Assembly (NCBI GenBank): GCA_937885475.1
Contig: CAKZZR010000268.1
Span: forward strand, 1 to 13,034
Length of the DNA stretch: 13,034 nucleotides
DNA from: an uncultured Treponema sp.
GTDB lineage: Bacteria; Spirochaetota; Spirochaetia; Treponematales; Treponemataceae
Direction of reading: 5' to 3'
Shown: one piece after another, positions 8,014 to 13,034 of the stretch
Layout: the number at the start of each line of letters is the position of its first letter
Numbering within the stretch: position 1 is the first letter of the stretch
Notes under the pieces: generated by a model
Seen by the model: the letters and a program-made list of their open reading frames with translations, nothing else
What the model was told of the DNA's origin: nothing
Databases searched by the model: none
Position numbers and translations under genes: made by a program

Positions 8014-8047
8014 AAAAAAAATACGGCGTGCAAGCAAATGCACGCCG
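8014..8047 (-). terminator. Rho-independent terminator of the phosphonate operon
   Basis: CGGCGTGCA (8024-8032) and TGCACGCCG (8039-8047) form a perfect 9-bp GC-rich stem with a 6-base loop. On the minus strand it is followed by TA and then eight T's (A's at 8014-8021). It lies 32 bases after the pntC-AEPT stop codon and isolates the operon from the MdoB-like gene. Confidence 0.92.
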
Positions 8048-8079
8048 CATCATATTCCTGCAAGAAGCGTTTTTTGTTC

Positions 8080-9909
8080 CTACAGAATATCCTTCATGAA
8101 TTCCTCAAGTTTTTCACAGAAAGCCTTCATCTCAGACGGCTGAATGTCGCCGATATTTGCAATGCGGAACGTATTGATGTTGCCGAGTTTTCCAGGATAG
8201 ATGGTAAACTGGTACTTCTTTGCAAAATCATGAAGAGCCTCAAAACTGTATCTGGGACTTTTTGGCTCAAGAATAGCCGTAATTAAGTGGCTCTGGTTTT
8301 CTTCCTTTACAAGCATTTCAAGGCCGAGTTTCTTTACAGTCTCAACAAGAATCTTCCAGCATGCAATGTAGCGCTCCGCCCTCTTTTCTACCGTTTCCAC
8401 CTGAGTTTCAATGATAGCCTGGCGAAGGGCATAGAAAGTCTGTACCGGAGGAGTAAAGCGGGTCTGATGCGTTTTCTGGAAATATTCGTACTGAGCCCAA
8501 AGATTCAGATAGAAATTTCGTACAGGAATATCTTTTGTCGCCTCAAGAGCCTTTCTGCGGCAGATTACGAATCCTACGCCCGCCATACCCTGAATGTTCT
8601 TGTTTGAAGTAGAGGAAATGAAATCAACCCCGATGTCATTCAAATCCATAGGAATTCCGGCATACGCAGAAACTGCGTCAAAAATTGTCGTAAGGCCGTA
8701 TTTTTTTGCAATTGCACATATTTCCTTGATTGGGTTAAGCAAGCCTGTAGTCGTCTCATGGTATACGCCGGCAAGGTGAGTATATTTCTTTGATTTTACG
8801 GCCTCCTCAAGCTTTGCAAGGTCAATCGGCTCATAAGTAGAGCTTTCAAATACGTCAAAATCAAGCTTGTGTACGGCAGCAATCTTTGCCATGCGGTTTC
8901 CGTAGGAACCGTTGTCAATGATGAGGAGTTTTCCGTCTTCAGGAACTACAGAAGAAACCATGGCTTCGTCTGCGCCTGTTCCAGAACAGCCGAACATTAC
9001 AGTCGTGTATTCAGCGGGATCAGCAACAAATCGGGTAAGCTCTGTGGCGCACCATTCCATCAGGTCGCCGAATTCATATTCACGGGGACAGATGTCGCTC
9101 TGAACCTGTGCATATTTTACGCTGTCAGTTGTTGTTGCCGGGCCCGGGTTCAAAAGAACTTCCCTGCGGATTGAATGAACCTCCTCATTTTCCTTGATTC
9201 GCGGATAAATCTGCGTAAGTGCGCGCTCCAGCATTGATTCATCATCAATTTCCGTCCAGGCATAATACTCAACTTTGTGAACGTACACAGGTTCTCCGGA
9301 CAGGCTTACCTGCTTGAGTGCGGACTCATAGTCAAGTTTGATGAGGTCAGCGCTTGACTTGTAATAAGCCATCATCTTTTCAAGGCATGACTTAGAAATT
9401 TTCGTGATTCCTACAAGCTCTCCGGCAGGATTTGGAATGATTTCCTTGTTTTTACTTACCTCGCAGAGAACGCCATTTCCGTCAGCTGCAAGATATACTT
9501 CATCATGACTGTTTGACTTGCCGCTTGCAAGAATTACGTTTGAGCGGCTTTCATTCTGAAGAACGGAAAGACCGACAGCATCATAAATCAAATCGCTTTC
9601 AAGAAGAATAAAATCACCTTTAATGTACGGAACGCACACTTCAAGTGTTCCCATGCTGCTTGTGTTTGCATAATTGTCATTGCGGACAGTTTTTATTACA
9701 TGATATTTTTTTGCAAGTTCATCGTAATATTCAGAACAATGACCAGTACCGATGATGATTTCTTCGATTCCAGCTTCAATCAATTTTTTTACAGAACGCT
9801 CCACCATAGGAATACCGTCAATTTCAATAAAACCTTTCGGCATGAGTTTAGTTCTGTCTCCAAAGCGGCTACCAAGTCCGCCCGCAACAATAACAGCCTG
9901 TCGTATCAT
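8080..9909 (-). CDS. Bifunctional AEP cytidylyltransferase / 2-aminoethylphosphonate transaminase (PntC-AEPT)
   Basis: A 609-residue fusion. Residues 1 to about 240 are a LicC-like GT-A-fold nucleotidyltransferase: AGGLGSRFGDRTKLMPKG (9-26, CTP binding), ESD (104-106) and WTEID (218-222) for metals. Residues about 250-609 are a class V aminotransferase: NPGPATT (254-260), HETTTG (384-389), FDAVSAY (410-416) and the PLP lysine at 437 in SNKNIQG. The second half should aminate phosphonoacetaldehyde to 2-aminoethylphosphonate, and the first half should activate it to CMP-AEP. This domain order is known from the characterised treponemal PntC-AEPT; activity here is inferred. It is the last gene of the operon after pepM and ppd. 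A moderate ribosome site (AAGGA) lies 10 bases before the ATG. It is followed by a strong terminator. Confidence 0.93.
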   Translation of the reverse strand: MIRQAVIVAGGLGSRFGDRTKLMPKGFIEIDGIPMVERSVKKLIEAGIEEIIIGTGHCSEYYDELAKKYHVIKTVRNDNYANTSSMGTLEVCVPYIKGDFILLESDLIYDAVGLSVLQNESRSNVILASGKSNSHDEVYLAADGNGVLCEVSKNKEIIPNPAGELVGITKISKSCLEKMMAYYKSSADLIKLDYESALKQVSLSGEPVYVHKVEYYAWTEIDDESMLERALTQIYPRIKENEEVHSIRREVLLNPGPATTTDSVKYAQVQSDICPREYEFGDLMEWCATELTRFVADPAEYTTVMFGCSGTGADEAMVSSVVPEDGKLLIIDNGSYGNRMAKIAAVHKLDFDVFESSTYEPIDLAKLEEAVKSKKYTHLAGVYHETTTGLLNPIKEICAIAKKYGLTTIFDAVSAYAGIPMDLNDIGVDFISSTSNKNIQGMAGVGFVICRRKALEATKDIPVRNFYLNLWAQYEYFQKTHQTRFTPPVQTFYALRQAIIETQVETVEKRAERYIACWKILVETVKKLGLEMLVKEENQSHLITAILEPKSPRYSFEALHDFAKKYQFTIYPGKLGNINTFRIANIGDIQPSEMKAFCEKLEEFMKDIL

Positions 9910-9926
9910 AATTTTTCATTCCTTAT

Positions 9927-9988
9927 GGGAAGACACTCCCTCTACTTCAAAGCCGGGGTTTTCTTCCCCTAAAACCCCAGCTCTTCCC
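9927..9988 (-). repeat. Nested hairpin between ppd and pntC-AEPT
   Basis: An inner stem GGGGTTTT (9955-9962) pairs with AAAACCCC (9971-9978) around an 8-base loop and extends by AGC/GCT after one mismatch. An outer stem GGGAAGA (9927-9933) pairs with TCTTCCC (9982-9988). The structure begins within a few bases of the ppd stop and has no U-tract, so full termination is unlikely. RNA processing or message stabilisation is possible. Confidence 0.6.
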
Positions 9989-9991
9989 TGC

Positions 9992-11119
9992 TTATTTATT
10001 CAAAAATGCCATCAAAGCAACTTTGTTTTCTACAGGAGTTGACTTTGGACGGCCCAAATCTTTTCTGGCGCCTTTTGTAACCATGACTTCAACAAAAGTA
10101 AGTTTTTCCTTTGTTTCGTCGTCATGAAGCACAGCATCCAGCTCCTCCGGAGTTTCGACGCGGACAACATTGTCATATCCGCAGCCGGCAGCAATCGCAC
10201 ACAAGTCTATCTCACGGCCTACAGTTGGCTGTCCTCCAACAGAATCATGCGCTCCGTTATTCAGAACAAAGTGTACCATATTTGAAGGATTTCTTGTACC
10301 TATTGTTGCAAGTCCGCCCATCTGCATGATTGTTGCTCCGTCTCCGTCGATACAGAAAATGCTGCGGTCCTTTTTCTGAAGGGCGATTGAAAGCGCAATC
10401 TGGCTTGCATGCCCCATTCCGCCTACAGTAAGGAAGTCCCGCTCGTGCCCCATACCGTGCTTCTCACGAAGCTCGTAAAGCTCCCGGCTTGCCATACCTG
10501 TTGTTGACACAAAGGCTGTACGCTCATCTGCACCAAGCATGATTTTCTCAATCGCTTCCTCGCGGCTCATTTTTCCTTCAACAGGAACATTGTTCACGAG
10601 CTTGTAGTCGTCAAAAGTTCCCTTGCGGATTACGAACGCGTACTGTGCATTGTTCTCGCGGATGTATTTGTAAGCCTTTTCAAATTGAGCAGGAAGGTCA
10701 GCTTCGTTTTCGCTCAAAACTTCATACGGAACCTGCATTGCCTCAAGCAAGGCACAAGTAACCTTTCCCTGTTTTACATGCTGTGGTTCATCATGAACTC
10801 CCGGTTCTCCGCGCCAGCCGATTACTATCAGCATCGGAACAGAATAAACGTCCGGGTCAGCAAGAGACATGAGAGGATTCACCATGTTTCCTTCGCCGGA
10901 ATTCTGCATATAGATGAGCGGAATTTTACCAGTCGCAAAATGATAGCCGCAGGCAAGACCCGTCGCGCTGCCTTCATTTGCAGAGATGATGTGCTTTTCA
11001 TGAGGCGCATTGTCCGTTACATATGCACAGAAATTTTTCAAAAGAGAGTCCGGTACACCGGCAAAAAAATCAGTTCCATTTTTCAAACACAAATCATAAA
11101 AATAAGACGGTCGAATCAA
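9992..11119 (-). CDS. ppd: Phosphonopyruvate decarboxylase
   Basis: A 375-residue thiamine diphosphate enzyme, the normal length for Ppd, which decarboxylates phosphonopyruvate to phosphonoacetaldehyde and so pulls the unfavourable PEP mutase reaction forward. The N-terminal PYR-type domain has FFAGVPDSLLK (18-28) and the ThDP-activating Glu49 in SANEGSATG. GWRGEPGVHDEPQH lies at 101-114. The C-terminal PP domain carries the ThDP/Mg signature GDG (259-261) through NN (287-288). Two short domains without a middle one separate Ppd from longer ThDP decarboxylases. The start is TTG at 11119, supported by AGGAG (11128-11132) with 8-base spacing; no in-frame ATG is better placed. It sits between pepM and pntC-AEPT, with structured gaps of 136 and 82 bases. 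Confidence 0.95.
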   Translation of the reverse strand: MIRPSYFYDLCLKNGTDFFAGVPDSLLKNFCAYVTDNAPHEKHIISANEGSATGLACGYHFATGKIPLIYMQNSGEGNMVNPLMSLADPDVYSVPMLIVIGWRGEPGVHDEPQHVKQGKVTCALLEAMQVPYEVLSENEADLPAQFEKAYKYIRENNAQYAFVIRKGTFDDYKLVNNVPVEGKMSREEAIEKIMLGADERTAFVSTTGMASRELYELREKHGMGHERDFLTVGGMGHASQIALSIALQKKDRSIFCIDGDGATIMQMGGLATIGTRNPSNMVHFVLNNGAHDSVGGQPTVGREIDLCAIAAGCGYDNVVRVETPEELDAVLHDDETKEKLTFVEVMVTKGARKDLGRPKSTPVENKVALMAFLNK

Positions 11120-11127
11120 AATATTTT

Positions 11128-11132
11128 CTCCT
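11128..11132 (-). promoter_or_regulatory. Ribosome binding site deciding the TTG start of ppd
   Basis: AGGAG on the minus strand, 8 bases before TTG 11119. It supports an unusual TTG initiation codon. Confidence 0.7.
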
Positions 11133-11147
11133 ATTTATGCTTATTCG

Positions 11148-11207
11148 TGCGGAGGGTTTAATACCCCGACCTTTAGGTCAAATAAAGGGGTATTAAATCC
11201 GACTGCA
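11148..11207 (-). repeat. Long inverted repeat between pepM and ppd
   Basis: TTTAATACCCC (11157-11167) and GGGGTATTAAA (11187-11197) are perfect 11-base arms. Pairing continues outward imperfectly to TGCGGAGGG and TCCGACTGCA, spanning about 60 bases. A second small palindrome, GACCTTTAGGTC (11168-11179), sits in the loop. It could be an mRNA structure or a dispersed palindromic element. There is no U-tract. Confidence 0.7.
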
Positions 11208-11230
11208 ATACCTTATGAGAACGAACGATC

Positions 11231-11250
11231 CCCCGCTGCTTGCGGCGGGG
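11231..11250 (-). repeat. GC-rich hairpin just after pepM
   Basis: CCCCGC (11231-11236) pairs with GCGGGG (11245-11250), and the inner bases pair further with one wobble. It starts 5 bases after the pepM stop codon. On the minus strand the next bases are GATCGTTCGTT, not a U-tract, so it is at most a weak terminator or a 3'-end protecting hairpin. Confidence 0.6.
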
Positions 11251-11255
11251 TTCAT

Positions 11256-12554
11256 TCATTTGGTACCTGGAATCAATTCCAGAATCTGCTTGATTGGCAT
11301 ACAATCATCATTAACCTCAAGGCTGCGCTCAGCTTTAAGGATTTTTTCTGCAACACGCTGCATCGCAGGATAGCTTGAACGGAGCATGTGGTTTGCATAA
11401 ATTATGATGTTTGCCCCCCATTCAGCAAGCTCATCTTCCGTAAACTGATTGTATGTAGTAGGAACAAGAACCAAAGGAATGCCAGAATACTCTTTTCTGA
11501 ATCTCTGGCAGAATTCCTTGATGTCTTCCCCGCTCTTATCCTTAGAGTGAATCATAACTCCGTCAGCCCCAGCCCGGACAGCGGCAAATGCCTTGTTCAA
11601 AGCCTCATCAACAGAATAACCAGCAATGATTTCTTCAATTCGGGCAATAATCATGAAATCTTTGGTAACCTGTGCTTTTTTTCCGGCAGCAATCTTCTCA
11701 CAGAATTCTTCTTCTGTCGCAAGAACCTGCTTTGCTTCCGTACCGAACAGAGAATTCTTCTTAAGGCCTTTCTTGTCTTCGATAATTACAGCAGAAACAC
11801 CGTTTCTTTCCAATGTTCTGACTGTAAATACAAAGTGCTCTGGAATTCCGCCTGTATCGCCGTCATAAATAATCGGCTTTGTCGTACATTCAAGAATGTC
11901 AGTAAGGCTCTGAAGACGAGTCGTAAGGTCAACGGCCTCAATATCCGGCTTACCTTTGCTTGTGGAATCAGTAAGAGAGGAAGACCACATTCCGTCAAAC
12001 TGATGAAGTCCGTCGTCTTTCATAACCTGTGTATTTTCAACAATAAGTCCGCTCAAGCCGGAATGAGCTTCCATAATACGTACGATTTTTTTTGCGGAAA
12101 TAAGGCGTCGCAACGTTGCACGGCGTACGTCCGGAGTTGTTCCAATGGCAGAAGCATTCTCGGCAAGCGAGCTTGAGTTTATTCCCTTTGTATAGGGAAT
12201 CTCTATGACCGTGCCGCCCCATTCCTTCATTGCCTCAAAAACCTCATCACGGATTTTAGAAAGATAGTTCGTCTTCCAATCGTCGCCGTGAATCATAAAT
12301 TCCGGCTTGAGACGGCGGATATTCGGCACATAGCTCCAGTCCTCCTGCGGAATGACCTCGGTCACATTCTTTATGTTCTCAACAACAGCCTTGCGCTGCT
12401 CGTAGGTCAGATACGGAAGCCGCTTGTGGTTCACGATTGCCTTGTCGGTCAGAAGCCCCACCACAACGTCGCCGTATTTTGCGCCCTCGTTTATGATGTT
12501 GATGATACCGGGATGAATGATGTCGCCGGTCAGTCCAAGATACACTCTAGCCAT
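11256..12554 (-). CDS. pepM: Phosphoenolpyruvate mutase with N-terminal cytidylyltransferase-like domain
   Basis: A 432-residue fusion from the ATG at 12554, chosen because GAGGGG lies just upstream; an upstream TTG (12575) and ATG (12566) have no such site. Residues 1 to about 140 resemble the TagD-type cytidylyltransferase fold (VYLGLTGDIIHPG, GLLTD, HGDDWK, KGINSSS). Residues about 145-432 are PEP mutase of the isocitrate lyase superfamily, with DGDTGG (231-236, Mg-binding Asp) and the diagnostic EDKxxxxxNS at 259-268 (EDKKGLKKNS) that separates true mutases from lyases. It makes phosphonopyruvate from PEP, forming the C-P bond. The nucleotide-binding HxGH motif reads HPGI (14-17), so the first domain may be altered or inactive. 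It is the first gene of the operon with ppd and pntC-AEPT. Confidence 0.95.
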   Translation of the reverse strand: MARVYLGLTGDIIHPGIINIINEGAKYGDVVVGLLTDKAIVNHKRLPYLTYEQRKAVVENIKNVTEVIPQEDWSYVPNIRRLKPEFMIHGDDWKTNYLSKIRDEVFEAMKEWGGTVIEIPYTKGINSSSLAENASAIGTTPDVRRATLRRLISAKKIVRIMEAHSGLSGLIVENTQVMKDDGLHQFDGMWSSSLTDSTSKGKPDIEAVDLTTRLQSLTDILECTTKPIIYDGDTGGIPEHFVFTVRTLERNGVSAVIIEDKKGLKKNSLFGTEAKQVLATEEEFCEKIAAGKKAQVTKDFMIIARIEEIIAGYSVDEALNKAFAAVRAGADGVMIHSKDKSGEDIKEFCQRFRKEYSGIPLVLVPTTYNQFTEDELAEWGANIIIYANHMLRSSYPAMQRVAEKILKAERSLEVNDDCMPIKQILELIPGTK

Positions 12555-12558
12555 GTAA

Positions 12559-12564
12559 CCCCTC
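12559..12564 (-). promoter_or_regulatory. Ribosome binding site deciding the pepM start
   Basis: Minus strand GAGGGG, 4 bases before the ATG at 12554 (6 bases if only GAGG is counted). It favours this ATG over two upstream in-frame candidates and places residue 1 directly before ARVYLGL. Confidence 0.75.
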
Positions 12565-12568
12565 ATAA

Positions 12569-12629
12569 TGTTCAAAATTAGTATTATATTTGTTCAAAAA
12601 GTCAACAAAATTAGCAAAAATTGAACAAA
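12569..12629 (-). promoter_or_regulatory. pepM promoter region with three TTGAACA boxes
   Basis: On the minus strand TATAAT (12583-12588) is a consensus -10, giving a leader of about 20 bases that contains the ribosome site. No well-spaced -35 is present: TTGTTG (12603-12608) is 14 bases away and TTGACT (12600-12605) only 11. TGTTCAAAA occurs at 12569 and again at 12591, exactly 22 bases apart and flanking the -10. A 9-base inverted copy (TTTGTTCAA 12589-12597 / TTGAACAAA 12621-12629) completes the set. The arrangement looks like an operator for an unidentified regulator. Confidence 0.5.
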
Positions 12630-12722
12630 AATGCATTTTTTATCAATCGCACGCATCCATTGCGCTCAATATGGCATATTTTTGAAAAACGGTGTATCAT
12701 TGTAAGTAAGCAAAGAGTAACC

Positions 12723-12726
12723 GAGG
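12723..12726 (+). promoter_or_regulatory. Ribosome binding site of the FMN-binding lipoprotein gene
   Basis: GAGG lies 6 bases before the ATG at 12733. It is a conventional Shine-Dalgarno, unlike the leaderless genes in the window. No confident -10/-35 pair was found upstream; TATCAT near 12695 is a weak candidate. Confidence 0.6.
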
Positions 12727-12732
12727 TCATCT

Positions 12733-12995
12733 ATGAAACATATTTTTTCTACTATCATGTTCACCGCGCTGGCAAGCCTTATGATTCTTTCTGGCTGTGC
12801 AAAAAAAGAAAGCGCACCACTCTATTCTGACGGGGCATTCACAGGTCAGGGCGCCGGGCGGAATGGTCCGATTGTGGTCGTCGTAAACATTGCGGACGGC
12901 ACTATTGCCGATGCCACCATTATAGAGGAACAGGAAACGAGCGAAATTGGCTATCCGGCAGAACGCAAGCTGCTGGAGGATTTTAAAACCTATGG
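12733..12995 (+). CDS. FMN-binding domain lipoprotein, 3'-truncated
   Basis: 87 native residues are visible before adapter sequence begins at 12996. The N-terminus is a lipoprotein signal: MKHIF, then a hydrophobic core, then a lipobox MILSGC with the lipidated Cys at residue 22, so the protein should be membrane-anchored outside the cytoplasm. From about residue 31 the sequence YSDGAFTGQGAGRNGPIVV, then VNIADGTIADATI, and an ETSEIGYPAE turn match the start of FMN_bind domains. In such proteins FMN is usually attached to a Thr by ApbE, but that Thr would lie in the missing part. Family members take part in extracytoplasmic electron transfer or reductase systems. It diverges from pepM, with 178 bases between the start codons, and nothing visible ties it to phosphonate metabolism. 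Confidence 0.85.
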
Positions 12996-13034
12996 AGATC
13001 GGAAGAGCACACGTCTGAACTCCAGTCACACTTG
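12996..13034. other. Illumina TruSeq adapter with partial index, right end
   Basis: From 12996 the sequence is the TruSeq adapter beginning AGATCGGAAGAGC and ending CCAGTCAC at 13029. It is followed by ACTTG, the first five bases of index ACTTGA. This is not native DNA. Its reverse translation gives the well-known contaminant peptide start MTGVQTCALPIS. Confidence 0.98.

Noticed and set aside
11388..12176. 262-residue plus-strand reading frame
   Set aside because: It is antisense to pepM, whose motifs are unambiguous, and it has no recognisable domain or ribosome site.
12727..13029. 100-residue minus-strand reading frame beginning MTGVQTCALPIS
   Set aside because: Its start is translated adapter, a well-known contamination signature, and the rest is antisense to the FMN-binding lipoprotein.
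1..13034. CRISPR array, transposase, tRNA or rRNA genes
   Set aside because: No regularly spaced repeats, no transposase motifs and no tRNA-like or rRNA-like segments were seen on reading both strands.

Overview
The window looks like a chromosomal segment of a treponeme-like spirochete. The pointers are a three-gene phosphonate operon whose aminotransferase is fused to an N-terminal nucleotidyltransferase (the PntC-AEPT architecture characterised in Treponema), a small exported protein of a type I associate with treponemes, and a neighbouring glycogen synthase. The species cannot be fixed from the sequence. Both ends are Illumina TruSeq adapter (1-21 and 12996-13034), so native DNA runs from 22 to 12995. 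It cuts the first gene at its 5' end and the last gene at its 3' end.

Layout. 22-1846 (+) is the 3' part of a large beta-propeller-like protein of unknown role. It converges, with a 3-base gap, on glgA (1850-3316, -), which overlaps an upstream class I aminotransferase (3313-4503, -) by ATGA. A 62-base divergent promoter region separates this from an exported protein of unknown function (4566-5288, +). Its stop codon abuts the relic of a membrane protein (5289-5486, -) that carries a frameshift at an A9 run and an internal deletion. tcdA (5620-6414, +), for tRNA ct6A formation, converges on an MdoB/LtaS-like membrane phosphotransferase (6457-7977, -). A strong intrinsic terminator (8014-8047) then ends the phosphonate operon, which is read leftwards: pepM (12554-11256), ppd (11119-9992), pntC-AEPT (9909-8080). 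A divergent FMN-binding lipoprotein gene (12733 onward, +) runs into the right adapter.

How the genes work together. PepM turns phosphoenolpyruvate into phosphonopyruvate, Ppd decarboxylates it to phosphonoacetaldehyde, and the AEPT domain makes 2-aminoethylphosphonate (AEP). The PntC domain should then activate AEP as CMP-AEP for decorating a surface glycan or lipid. No dedicated acceptor transferase lies in the window. The MdoB-like enzyme next door is a speculative candidate only, since a terminator and its own promoter separate it from the operon.

Two non-coding patterns stand out. Four transcription starts (4503-, 4566+, 5620+, 7977-) have a -10 box only 6-9 bases before the start codon and no good Shine-Dalgarno, suggesting leaderless mRNAs, whereas pepM, ppd and the FMN lipoprotein have clear ribosome binding sites. 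Each phosphonate cistron is followed by a GC-rich hairpin, but only the last has a U-tract. I saw no tRNA, rRNA, CRISPR array, transposase or origin.
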